A stretch of 64,000 nucleotides of DNA, from positions 434,001-498,000 of the forward strand of contig JACYLQ010000001.1 in assembly GCA_015272395.1 (NCBI GenBank), given 5' to 3'. Shown here piece after piece: positions 9,006 through 16,957 of the stretch. A model generated the notes under the pieces. It was not told the DNA's origin, made no database searches, and was given only the letters and a program-made list of their open reading frames with translations. The stretch's first letter is position 1. The number at the start of each line of letters is the position of its first letter. The DNA is from Calothrix sp. C42_A2020_038 (GTDB lineage Bacteria > Cyanobacteriota > Cyanobacteriia > Cyanobacteriales > Nostocaceae). Position numbers and translations under genes: made by a program.

Positions 9006-9389
9006 TTAGAGGTGCTGAGCCAAGGCAATACCCATTTCAACGGCTAAAAAACCTCCGGTCGGGCTGCCCAACCCATAGAGCAGTGCCCGTTTGTAGTTAC
9101 CAAGCTTCAAGAGGTTTGAGAAATCCAGCGCATAGGTGGAAAAGGTTGTGTAAGCGCCTAAAAAGCCAATGGTGGTAAATCCACTGAGCCATTGCTCGGT
9201 ACTAATTTTTTGCAGTACCGTCGCTGAGAACCCCATCAAAAAAGCACCTGTCAGGTTAATCAAGAAAGTCCCATAGGGGAAATTTCCATCCAATCTTTGA
9301 GTACAAACGAGGGTCAGATAATAACGACTTAATGCTCCAGGAATTGCACCTAATACGATCCATACCGGGAGAAAATCAGATGCTTCCAT
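9006..9389 (-). CDS. crcB: Fluoride channel FluC/CrcB, second copy
   Basis: About 127 residues with four predicted membrane helices, the standard FluC size. Visible motifs are GAIPGALSRYYL in helix 1, PYGTFLINLTGAFLMGF with the conserved Asn in helix 2, and GFLGAYTTFSTYALD with the Phe-box/TTFS pore region in helix 3. Two subunits form an antiparallel dual-topology channel exporting F-. The ATG overlaps the stop of the first fluC gene as TGATG, a classic coupling arrangement. Paired divergent copies usually form a heterodimer of fixed opposite topologies. Confidence 0.92.
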   Translation of the reverse strand: MEASDFLPVWIVLGAIPGALSRYYLTLVCTQRLDGNFPYGTFLINLTGAFLMGFSATVLQKISTEQWLSGFTTIGFLGAYTTFSTYALDFSNLLKLGNYKRALLYGLGSPTGGFLAVEMGIALAQHL

Positions 9390-9814
9390 CAGCTTGACCA
9401 ATTCCGATCAAGTTTCTTGAGCATCCACTCTGCAAGAGTAATGCCCAGTTGCAGACTGATGATCCCCAACAACACACTTCCTGCCCAGTAGATCAAATCT
9501 GCTCGTAAATCCTTCTGAAATAGAAGTTTGGCGCTATCGAGTTCATAACTTGAAAACGTAGTGTATGACCCTAAAAATCCGGTCAAAAGTAATAACCGCA
9601 GATCGGGATGAAGGCTGATAACCTGCCCCAATGAAAGCGTTGCTAAAAGCCCCATTACAAAGCATCCAGTAATGTTTACAAATAAAGTGCCGTAGGGTAG
9701 AGCTGTGCCAAGCAGATGCCCGATCCCCAGTCCTAAGTAGTAACGACATAGGGCACCCGCGATCGCACCTAATGAAATTGCCATCACAGTTCGTACTACA
9801 GGCTGTTTGAGCAT
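9389..9814 (-). CDS. crcB: Fluoride channel FluC/CrcB, first copy
   Basis: About 141 residues from ATG 9814, which has GGAG nine bases upstream. An earlier ATG at 9904 would add 30 hydrophobic residues (ESIIWILLMGLISKLI) and lacks a good ribosome site, so the shorter form is preferred. FluC motifs are clear: GAIAGALCRYYLG, LPYGTLFVNITGCFVMGLL and GFLGSYTTFSSYELDS. It is first in the fluC-fluC-DUF190 operon and lies downstream of the fluoride riboswitch at 10010-10079. It carries a HIP1 site (9759). Confidence 0.92.
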   Translation of the reverse strand: MLKQPVVRTVMAISLGAIAGALCRYYLGLGIGHLLGTALPYGTLFVNITGCFVMGLLATLSLGQVISLHPDLRLLLLTGFLGSYTTFSSYELDSAKLLFQKDLRADLIYWAGSVLLGIISLQLGITLAEWMLKKLDRNWSS

Positions 9815-9939
9815 GATGAAATACTCCAGTTTTTTTGCAAAGGGTTGGCGAATTAATTTGCTAATTAATCCCATCAACAAAATCCAAATAATGCTCTCTA
9901 ACATAACGCCACGTTGCAGTTGAGTCGGTTAATCAACGT

Positions 9940-10002
9940 GACTTGTAGCGACGGATTTGCTTCAGCCCATACAGATATGGCCCTACCCTTCCGCTACAAG
10001 TC
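9940..10002 (-). promoter_or_regulatory. 11-bp inverted repeat between riboswitch and fluC
   Basis: GACTTGTAGCG (9940-9950) and CGCTACAAGTC (9992-10002) are perfect inverted arms with a 41-base loop. They lie just past the fluoride aptamer and end close to the 9904 ATG. They are well placed to form the expression platform that couples ligand binding to expression, although no U-run follows. The position is clear from sequence; the role is inferred. Confidence 0.5.
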
Positions 10003-10009
10003 GGAACAG

Positions 10010-10079
10010 TAGGAGCCATCAGCCAAATACGTTGTGATAATGCTCAAAACGCTGGGCGGTTTCGGCGAGCTCCATCGCC
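10010..10079 (-). promoter_or_regulatory. Fluoride riboswitch (crcB motif)
   Basis: Read on the minus strand from 10079: GGCGATGGAGCTCGCC, then GAAACCGCCC, a variable stem, and GGCTGATGGCTCCTAC. These are the hallmark elements of the crcB RNA: GGCGAUGG with its closing GCC, the AAC-GCC segment that forms the pseudoknot, and the GCUGAUGGC-CCUAC 3' element. It stands upstream of two fluC genes and a DUF190 gene, exactly the regulon expected for an RNA that turns expression on when F- is bound. Confidence 0.9.
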
Positions 10080-10104
10080 ATCGTTTCTTCCTTATACCAT
10101 ATAT

Positions 10105-10270
10105 CAACTTTTAATTAAATTACTTTACGGAACTGGTTTATGATTAAATGAAGCTTTAAGTTTGCGTGTTAAAGATATTGATTTTGCACAACTTCAAATT
10201 ACCGTTCGCGATACAAAGGGTAATGAAAGCCGGGTGACAATGTTACCTGAAAGCATCGCTGAAGAACTTA
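10105..10270 (+). pseudogene. Tyrosine recombinase (integron-type integrase) fragment
   Basis: The frame reads QLLIKLLYGTGL, a TGA at 10141-10143 in place of the usual Arg codon, then [20 protein letters not shown] and [20 protein letters not shown]. This is the segment around the first catalytic Arg of XerC/IntI-like integrases ([18 protein letters not shown]). Only about 55 residues remain and homology ends near 10270. It lies 25 bases from the fluoride riboswitch, marking the edge of the inserted fluoride operon. Confidence 0.75.
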
Positions 10271-10430
10271 ATGGTTGTAGAAGCGTTTACTCACTGTCCA
10301 GTTGCGGTTTGGTATGACACTAATCCAAATTGCAATCAGACAACATGGTGGGAAAATTTGTTGGGGCTTTGGGAAGACTCGCAGAATGGCGTGCGCAACG
10401 TCGTTGATGTACAGATTATAATTTGGAGCA

Positions 10431-10464
10431 TTGACCCTCCCCTGGAATCGGCGCCGAGGGGATT
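10431..10464 (-). mobile_element. IS200/IS605-type right end hairpin
   Basis: On the minus strand, after the TnpB relic stop, GAATCCCCTC-GGCGCC-GATTCCAGGGGAGGGTCAA forms a G/C stem (CCCCT/AGGGG) and ends in GTCAA. This layout is typical of IS200/IS605 right ends, which in active elements also form the 3' scaffold of the TnpB guide (omega) RNA. Flanking host sequence begins at 10430. Confidence 0.5.
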
Positions 10465-10650
10465 CTAAGAAGTTGTTCTGAAGCGGGATAAATCCGCGCT
10501 TCGGAACTTCTCCAATTTAAGAAGATTAATTCTTCTAGGCTGGGTCAATGCAGCCCTAGACACTCCGGTAAAACCATTGTGCTTACTTTTTCTTGCAATA
10601 TTTAGCGAACCATTCAGATCACTATTAACCAGCGTCTGGGATAGACCGAC
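10465..10650 (-). pseudogene. TnpB (IS200/IS605 family) C-terminal relic
   Basis: The minus strand reads NSDLNGSLNIARKSKHNGFT and continues GVSRAALTQPRRINLLKLE before a TAG at 10465-10467. The SDLN-(S/A)-NIA motif is the final RuvC/zinc-finger-adjacent block of TnpB proteins (catalytic Asp in SDLN). Nothing upstream keeps the frame, so only the last ~50 residues remain. A further hairpin (GAAGCG/CGCTTC near 10480-10502) lies inside. Confidence 0.6.
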
Positions 10651-10749
10651 TCAAATTAAATCCGGCGCCAAGGTCATTGTTAGGAGAACCAATCGCAGTA
10701 GTAATAAAATCTGTAATCTCTGTTTCCTCCGCGCGTCTACCTTGACTAG

Positions 10750-10866
10750 TCAGGCCCATATTTCTAAAGCGATCGCAGTCATTTGGCTACAAACAGCAGA
10801 AACTAATTGACCGAGCCAGATAATTAGGAAATTCCGTAAGCTGGTAGAAGTTGGTTGTTGTGACAT
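10750..10866 (-). pseudogene. MFS transporter start fragment
   Basis: From ATG 10866, preceded by GGAG, the frame reads MSQQPTSTSLRNFLIIWLGQ and then LVSAVCSQMTAIALEIWA before TGA at 10750-10752. This is the first helix of MFS exporters of the kind often found in cyanobacterial peptide or siderophore clusters (FxIIWxGQ-VS-GS-MT-FALEIW). The TGA falls where the family has Trp. No downstream homology is seen; the TnpB relic follows. It contains a HIP1 site (10769). Confidence 0.65.
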
Positions 10867-10980
10867 TATTTGTTGTTTTCTCCAAATGAAATAGAATCAA
10901 AAGCTAATTTTTTCTGAAAATTTCTTATTTTCAATTTAGGAAAGTGAGAGAATTTTTACATAGTGTGTATCTAGTTCAAT

Positions 10981-11814
10981 ATGGCAAAATCCTCCGACAT
11001 CAGTACCAAAAAAATCATCAGCCTTGCACCCGATAAATGGGTAAAGTGGGTGACAAATATTCCCGACACCATAGTCAAAGAAATTCTTAATTCTGAGTTT
11101 CAATGGATTAGTAGGGAAAATGATGTATTAATTCGTGCCGACAGTCCCCAATATGGTAAATTTCTGGTTCTCAACGAAGTACAAATACGCTATAAGTCAG
11201 ATATGCCTTTGCGTGTTAATGCTTACACAGCTTTAGCTAGGGAAAAATATAAGTTACCAATTTATCCAGTACTGATTAATATTCTCCCCGACGGAAATAT
11301 AAACATACCTACGTGCTACGAGTCAAATTTTGCTGGTTTACAATCACGTCAAGATTATCGGGTGATTAATTTCTGGGAGGTTGATGTAAATATTGCTTTT
11401 CAACAAGAGATTTCGTCGTTGCTGCCGTTTGTGCCTATACTCAAAGGAGGAGACGACGAGTCAACAATTCGAGAAGCATTGCGATTACTGCGTGCAGACG
11501 AGCAGTTAAATCAACTGGAGACGGTTTTAGCATTTTTTGCTACCTTTGTGTTAGAGAGTGAACTTGTTCAACAAATTATGAGGTGGGATATGGCGGTTTT
11601 ACGTGAGTCTCCTTGGTATCAGGAAATTGATAAGCGTGGACGGCGAGAGGAGCTGTTGTCTAGTATAGAAATGAGTTTGGAGGCAAAATTTGGTAGCGAT
11701 GGGTTAGATTTATTCTCGCAAGTGTCCCAAATTTCTGATTTCGATAGATTAAGAGAACTTTTGCGTAGTATTGTTGTTGCAAATAGCATTGAAGAAGTAC
11801 GGGAAATTTTGTGA
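10981..11814 (+). CDS. Rpn-like PD-(D/E)XK protein with DUF4351 tail
   Basis: 277 residues. The N-terminal part has the layout of the RpnA/transposase-derived PD-(D/E)XK nuclease family that is abundant in cyanobacteria: ENDVLIRADSPQYGKFLVLN then EVQIRYKSDMPLRVNAYTAL. The nuclease motif reads D...ExQ rather than ExK. The C-terminal ~60 residues (GRREELLSSIEMSLEAKFG, FDRLRELLRSIVVANSIEE) match the DUF4351 module. Such proteins promote RecA-independent recombination or act as nucleases. It sits among insertion relics, which fits a mobile origin. The start is the first ATG, with no strong ribosome site. Confidence 0.75.
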   Translation: MAKSSDISTKKIISLAPDKWVKWVTNIPDTIVKEILNSEFQWISRENDVLIRADSPQYGKFLVLNEVQIRYKSDMPLRVNAYTALAREKYKLPIYPVLINILPDGNINIPTCYESNFAGLQSRQDYRVINFWEVDVNIAFQQEISSLLPFVPILKGGDDESTIREALRLLRADEQLNQLETVLAFFATFVLESELVQQIMRWDMAVLRESPWYQEIDKRGRREELLSSIEMSLEAKFGSDGLDLFSQVSQISDFDRLRELLRSIVVANSIEEVREIL

Positions 11815-11970
11815 TTCAGAGATAAGGTAAATGTATGAATATAAATAATTAGTAGTTTGTAATTACCAATTATTTAATTACAAGTTACTAATTATTAATT
11901 AAATTGGCTCTTGCGTACTTAACGTGCTAAAATGTTAAAGTATTTATTGATATTTTAAGTAAAATTAATT

Positions 11971-12770
11971 ATGAAAAGAGTCCTTACTCAATTATTAAAT
12001 TTGCTTAACGTAGTGGTAGAATCAAGTTTAAAAGGGGGTTTAGTCTTGTTTTTATCAGTAAGTAAAAATACTAAAAGCGCAATATGTCCGCAGTGCGGTA
12101 AAAAGTCAGAACATTTACACCAGAATCAAAATTACTTAGTAAAAGATTTACCGATGGGAGATAAAGAAGTAATATTAAATGTAAATAGACGAAGATTTAA
12201 ATGTAAAATTTGCCGAAAAACGTTTAATGAAAAGCTTGATTTTATAGGGGCGAGAAAGACATATACGCATCGGTACACAGAAAATATTGTTAAACAACTT
12301 ATTAGTAGTAATGTAAGTAATTTGGCGGAAAATAATGGATTAACTGATGAAGAAGTTAATTCGATACTTGAAGATATAGCTAAAAATCTATTACCAATAA
12401 ACCTAAAAAATTTGAGAAGTTAGGAATCGATGAAATAAGTTTAGCAAAAGGGCAAGGAAAAATTCTTGTTGTACTTGTAGATATAGATTCAGGTAAATTA
12501 ATAGGGTTAGTAAAAGAAAGAAAACAATTTGAAATAGAAAATGTTATGAGAAAGTGGGGGGAAGAAGTTCTAAAACAAATAGAAAAAGTTAGTATCGATA
12601 TGACTGGAAACTATAAAATTTTAGTCGCTAAGATTTGCCCAAATGCTGTCTTTACGGTCGATAGGTTCCATTTTACCAAAATAATACATGAAGAATTAAA
12701 CCAAGCTAGAATAGCAGAAAAGAAAACAGCATTAGAGTTAAAAGTTGAGGATAGGGAAAAAATTTTTGAT
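11971..12770 (+). pseudogene. ISL3-family transposase, frameshifted and 3'-truncated
   Basis: The first frame (150 codons) has the ISL3 N-terminal zinc finger (CPQCGKKSEHLH) and the ARKTYTHRYTE segment. At A6 (12405-12410) the homology moves by -1 into a second frame reading PKKFEKLGIDEISLAKGQGK and on through DMTGNYKILVAKICPNAVFT and VDRFHFTKIIHEELN of the DDE catalytic core. The shift sits on the heptamer A AAA AAT, so it could be a programmed -1 slip or a simple mutation. Homology ends near 12770, before the third catalytic residue, so the element is dead either way. Confidence 0.8.
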
Positions 12771-12890
12771 AGCCAAGTTCAAATTGGACAACGTAGTGAT
12801 TTGGAGGCAGAAATTCGTCTCGGCTTAAAAGAAGGTGAAGTTGTTATACTACACCCTAGCGACCAGATTAATCATGGTAGCCAAATTTAA
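12771..12890 (+). pseudogene. HlyD-type membrane-fusion protein, C-terminal tail
   Basis: In the same frame as the transposase remnant, the residues VQIGQRSDLEAEIRLGLKEG and EVVILHPSDQINHGSQI match the last domain of HlyD/RND periplasmic adaptor subunits. The join to the transposase core is in frame, so one open frame encodes a chimera. The rest of the adaptor gene is absent here. It most likely arose by IS insertion followed by deletion. Confidence 0.65.
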
Positions 12891-12901
12891 TTCTCGTTGA
12901 A

Positions 12902-13291
12902 CTATATTTGATTATGAAAATAATAAAATATAAACGGAGCAATCGCTATCCAGATAAGAACAAAAATCCAAATTCGTCCAGCCAACAAATTATAGTCTGC
13001 TAGTAACTGACTCCACTCATGACCCATCACATAGTAACCAAAAAGGAACTCAAAAGCAATTGTCAGTCCTAGCCAAATTAATCCAATAGTAACTGCTTGT
13101 GTGGTTGATTGAATCGGCCAAGCATTAGTCAGTACCCAAATATACAGACCAAACAATATAATTCCTGTCAAAGTTGAAACTTGATGGGCACGTAGCTCAC
13201 TGAAATATTTTGCATATATTGACTCTCGAATACCTGCATTGAAAATGGCAATTAATATCATTGGAAACCATGCTAAAATATACTGCCACAT
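12902..13291 (-). CDS. Four-helix integral membrane protein, unknown function
   Basis: 129 residues with about four membrane helices: YILAWFPMILIAIFNAGI, a second at VSTLTGIILFGLYIWV, a third at VTIGLIWLGLTIAFEFLF, and a C-terminal IWIFVLIWIAIAPFIFYYF. The conserved-looking charged motifs are GIRES and GHEWSQLLADYNLLAGR. It resembles an uncharacterised bacterial membrane family but I cannot name it. It is 15 bases downstream of the pentapeptide-repeat gene, in the same direction, so probably cotranscribed. Confidence 0.65.
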   Translation of the reverse strand: MWQYILAWFPMILIAIFNAGIRESIYAKYFSELRAHQVSTLTGIILFGLYIWVLTNAWPIQSTTQAVTIGLIWLGLTIAFEFLFGYYVMGHEWSQLLADYNLLAGRIWIFVLIWIAIAPFIFYYFHNQI

Positions 13292-13306
13292 AGCTATACT
13301 CCTAAA

Positions 13307-14164
13307 CTACAGCGTTGCATGATTAAAATTAGCTTCTGTTACATCCGCTTCTGTAAGATCGGTGCCACTTAAATCAGCATGGGTGAAGTTAGCGCATAAA
13401 ATAGTATGTTTTAAGTTTGCAGCTATAAGTTTTGCTTCAGTGAAATTTGTTTCTTGAATTATAGCTTCTGTGAGGTTTGCACCACTCAAATCTTCTTGAC
13501 TGAAGTTGACTTCGCTCAGGTTCGCTTTGATTAAGTTAGCTTCCTGTAAATTAGCTTCGCTCAAATTAGCTTTGTTGAGATTAGCTTTGAATAAATCAGC
13601 TTCTTTGAGAATAGCTTTGCCAAACTCGCTTCCTGTCAAGTTTGCTTCTCGGAGATTAGCTTCACTCAAGTTAGTCTCGCTCATATCCACTTTACTAAGG
13701 TTACTATAGGCAAAGTTAGCTCGACTAACATCGGCGCCATGCAAGTCACTACCATCAAAATTCGTGTTACTGAAGTTGGCTTCAACTAATTTAGCTCTAA
13801 CCAAATTTGCTTCACTCAAATTCGTGTCTCTGAGATTTGCACGAGTCAGATTTGCTTCACTTAAATTAGCATTATTAAGATTTGTGTCACAAAGATTAGC
13901 TTTACTAAGTTTTGCTTGTACTAAAGAAGCTTGAAATAAGTTGGCGCCACTAAGATTGGCATTACTGAGGTCTGCAGAAATCAAATCGGCTTTACACAAC
14001 TGGGCGCCACTAAGATTAACATTCTTAAAGTTGACTTCATTTAATATCGTGGAACTCAAGTTAGCTTCCGAAAGGTCAGGTATTACCTTTGGATGAGTTT
14101 TGCGCCAATAATTCCAGTTATCTACACTCTTTTTTAACTTCTCAAGATCTTTTTCGTTTGCCAT
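13307..14164 (-). CDS. Pentapeptide-repeat protein
   Basis: 285 residues. After a ~30-residue start (NEKDLEKLKKSVDNWNYWRK) almost the entire protein consists of A(D/N)LxX pentapeptides: for example ANLSEANLTRANLRDTNLSE. More than 40 repeats form a right-handed quadrilateral beta-helix. No signal peptide is seen, so it is probably cytosolic. Functions of cyanobacterial members are mostly unknown. ATG 14164 is favoured over 14173 because AGGTG precedes it. The repeats also make long open frames on the other strand, which are not genes. Confidence 0.9.
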   Translation of the reverse strand: MANEKDLEKLKKSVDNWNYWRKTHPKVIPDLSEANLSSTILNEVNFKNVNLSGAQLCKADLISADLSNANLSGANLFQASLVQAKLSKANLCDTNLNNANLSEANLTRANLRDTNLSEANLVRAKLVEANFSNTNFDGSDLHGADVSRANFAYSNLSKVDMSETNLSEANLREANLTGSEFGKAILKEADLFKANLNKANLSEANLQEANLIKANLSEVNFSQEDLSGANLTEAIIQETNFTEAKLIAANLKHTILCANFTHADLSGTDLTEADVTEANFNHATL

Positions 14165-14258
14165 ATATAACACCTATTTAGAAAATTTTTTTCCACTTAT
14201 ACAGTACGTCTTAATTATGAGATTCTTGTGAGGGAACAATAAAATAAGGGTTTCAAAG

Positions 14259-14281
14259 CCTCTCCTCGTATCGGGGAGAGG
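14259..14281 (-). terminator. Hairpin after the histidine kinase gene
   Basis: CCTCTCC and GGAGAGG face each other across a 9-base centre just downstream of the minus-strand kinase stop at 14317. The same arms are a common cyanobacterial repeat. A terminator role is plausible but there is no clear T-run. Confidence 0.4.
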
Positions 14282-14316
14282 TTTAGAGAGGGGTTTCGTG
14301 TATCTTTTTAGACTTT

Positions 14317-16827
14317 TCAAACACTCTCTAAGACATTCCGTAAACAACTTAATAATTCCTGTGCTGTAAAAGGCTTTAATAAAAATTGTTTGATACCGTT
14401 TCTAGTTACTTTTTCTAACATGGCAGTCGAACTGATGCCACTCATGGCAATAATTTTAACTGCGGGATTCATTTTTTTCAAAGTACGAATTGCATTTTCT
14501 CCACTCATCATTGGCATCATCATATCTATTAGTACAACATTAATTTTATCTTTATGTTGAGCATACATCGCAATTGCTTCTATTCCGTCGTTAGCTTTTA
14601 AAACTTTATAGTTATAAGTTTCTAATGCAGATGTCATGGTTTCGATAATTACACTTTCATCATCTACTACAAGGATTAATTCTCCGTTTCCAACAGATAA
14701 TTTAAAATTTTCTATAGTTTGATTAATTTTTTCTTGACTTGTTGGTAGATAAACTTGAAATCGACTACCTTTACCCAGTTCACTAGATACATTAATAAAA
14801 CCACCATGATTTTTGATAATACCAATTGTTGTAGATAATCCTAAACCTGTACCATTACCTAATTCTTTGGTTGTGAAGAATGGTTCAAAAATTTTTTCAA
14901 GATGTTGTTGAGCTATTCCAACTCCTGTATCTGCAATTGTGAGTACAATATAAGAACCAACTTTGGCTTCTATGTGCATTTTAGCATAGCTCTCATCAAC
15001 ATAAAAGTTATCCCCTGTAATAGTTAATTTGCCACCATTAGGCATTGCATCCCGTGCGTTAACGATTAAGTTGATTAAGATTTGGTGTAACTGACTAGCA
15101 TCAGCAAAGATTGTCGCTAAATCATCGCATATTAATGTTTCAATTTGAATAGATTTGGGAAATGTACCTCTAGCTATTTTATCAATTTCTAAAATTAAAT
15201 GCTTCGGCTGTATTGTAGTTTTTTTGCTGTCTGAACCACGAGCAAAAGAAAGAATTTGTTTGACTAACATAACAGCACGTTTCGCACTCGCTTCTTGCAT
15301 TTTAAGTAATTCTTGAGAACGTTCATCTATATTTGCGAGTTTGAGTGGTAAAAGTTGAGAAACTGCTAAAATTGGCGTTAGTATATTATTGAGGTCGTGA
15401 GCTATACCACTTGCTAAAGTTCCAAGACTTTCTAACCTTTGCGCACGGTAAAATTGTTGCTCTAAAAGCTTTTTTTCTGTAATATCAGTATTAACTATTA
15501 GAATTGATTTTGGTTGTCCTGTTGTCGAACGCATCAATGTCCAACGACTTGCAACAATTACCTCTTTACCATCTTTTCTTAATATTCTTAACTCACCCTG
15601 CCAAGCACCAGAATCAACAGTTGCTTTGGTTGCTGCTTCTAACAAGGAAGTGTCTTTGTATAAAAAATTATTGATATTTTTACCTAGGATCTCCGTTGTA
15701 GATAAACCGTATAAATTTTCCGCACCTTGATTCCAAAATAAAATACGGTTGTCTAAATCGCGAACACAAATTGCATCTGTGGCAATATTTAACAATGCTG
15801 CTTGTTCGCGAACTTTCTCTTCTGCTTCTTTACGTCTGGTAATATCTGAAAACGAACTTACTACAGCATAAGGAACTGCTTCTCCTACCTCTAACAAAGG
15901 TTGAGAATTAATTAAAATCCAAGATACTTCGCCATTAGGTTTGTGAACTCCCATGACTACATTAAAACAAGGCATCCCTGTACGTAAAGTCCTCATTGCT
16001 GGATGGTCTTCACCAGGAAAACGAGAACCATCTTCCTTAATTGTATGCCAACGCGAATCAGTAGATGTCCGTCCCATCATTTGTTCTTTTGTTAACCCTA
16101 AAATTCTTTCTGCACTTTCGTTGCAAGTAATTATCTTGCCTTCAGCATCATGCAGCACAACACCTTCTCGCATAGCTGTGATTACAGAACGATAGCGTTG
16201 TTCGCTTTCTTGTAGTGCTACCTCTTTTTGTTTCTCCTGATTAATATCTCTATTAATAGCTGTGATTATCCAACAATCATCAACTTGATGACGTCGGGAA
16301 GTGTAGGCAGAATTAATCCAACGTAGAGAACCATCTTTATGATAAAATCTGTAATCAACATAAGCCAAACGTTCTGCAAAAAAGTCTTCCCAAAGATTTA
16401 TAAACTTAGTTTCTCGGTCTTCTGGCCATACACGTGACATCCAAAAGAATTTATCTGCCATCAACTCTTCTGGAGTGTAACCAAAAACAGCTTCACAACC
16501 ATTAGACCAATATTCGTATTCCCAGTCCTGATTTGCAAATACTCGAAAACAAACTATTCCTGCCAAAGTGTGATCGAGAATATTACTAAGTTTCGCCGCT
16601 TTCTGCCGATATTTATCTATTTCTTGCTCTAATCGTACTATTGTATTATTTAATTCTAATGTTCTACTTTGAGCTTGTTGTTCTAGCTCTTGGTACTGAG
16701 AAAGCTTCTCTTCTATTTGCTGACGCGCACTGGTTTCCGTAATTAGTTGTTGTTTTACTTGCATTAACTCTTGCTTTAAAGCAGCAATGGTGCCAGCCAT
16801 TTTTACAGGGTCATCCATATATGTCAT
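14317..16827 (-). CDS. Hybrid sensor histidine kinase with PAS domains and receiver
   Basis: 836 residues, no transmembrane helix. A coiled coil spans about residues 10-80. Three PAS domains follow (around 85-200, 205-330, 340-460), then HisKA with the phosphoacceptor in [13 protein letters not shown], HATPase_c ([26 protein letters not shown]) and a C-terminal receiver (LVVDDE, phosphoacceptor Asp in VVLIDMMMP, Lys in FLLKPF). The HisKA-receiver layout suits a phosphorelay with a separate Hpt or response regulator, none of which is adjacent. AGGTCGAAAAT precedes the ATG. It stands alone, upstream of the pentapeptide gene. Confidence 0.92.
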   Translation of the reverse strand: MTYMDDPVKMAGTIAALKQELMQVKQQLITETSARQQIEEKLSQYQELEQQAQSRTLELNNTIVRLEQEIDKYRQKAAKLSNILDHTLAGIVCFRVFANQDWEYEYWSNGCEAVFGYTPEELMADKFFWMSRVWPEDRETKFINLWEDFFAERLAYVDYRFYHKDGSLRWINSAYTSRRHQVDDCWIITAINRDINQEKQKEVALQESEQRYRSVITAMREGVVLHDAEGKIITCNESAERILGLTKEQMMGRTSTDSRWHTIKEDGSRFPGEDHPAMRTLRTGMPCFNVVMGVHKPNGEVSWILINSQPLLEVGEAVPYAVVSSFSDITRRKEAEEKVREQAALLNIATDAICVRDLDNRILFWNQGAENLYGLSTTEILGKNINNFLYKDTSLLEAATKATVDSGAWQGELRILRKDGKEVIVASRWTLMRSTTGQPKSILIVNTDITEKKLLEQQFYRAQRLESLGTLASGIAHDLNNILTPILAVSQLLPLKLANIDERSQELLKMQEASAKRAVMLVKQILSFARGSDSKKTTIQPKHLILEIDKIARGTFPKSIQIETLICDDLATIFADASQLHQILINLIVNARDAMPNGGKLTITGDNFYVDESYAKMHIEAKVGSYIVLTIADTGVGIAQQHLEKIFEPFFTTKELGNGTGLGLSTTIGIIKNHGGFINVSSELGKGSRFQVYLPTSQEKINQTIENFKLSVGNGELILVVDDESVIIETMTSALETYNYKVLKANDGIEAIAMYAQHKDKINVVLIDMMMPMMSGENAIRTLKKMNPAVKIIAMSGISSTAMLEKVTRNGIKQFLLKPFTAQELLSCLRNVLESV

Positions 16828-16957
16828 ATTTTCGACCTGTTAAGATTGTCTTTAACATTCTTACATCATAAAGTAATGATGAAGCTGGCGAATAGAAAAG
16901 AATTTTGTATATTGCGTGACACGATAATAAATTATGGTTGGCTTTATGACCTACCCC

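Noticed and set aside
10271-10468. 65-codon plus-strand frame after the integrase relic
   Set aside because: Runs into the TnpB right-end hairpin and is in a different frame from the integrase; no domain or ribosome site.
10625-10759. A 44-codon minus-strand frame beginning MGLTSQGRRAEETE, between the MFS and TnpB relics
   Set aside because: It has no ribosome site, overlaps the end of the MFS relic in another frame, and matches nothing I recognise; probably a chance frame in decayed DNA.
13506-13709. Plus-strand open frame across the pentapeptide gene, rich in Leu/Ala/Ser
   Set aside because: It is an antisense shadow of the repeats; long open frames are expected opposite A(D/N)LxX codons.
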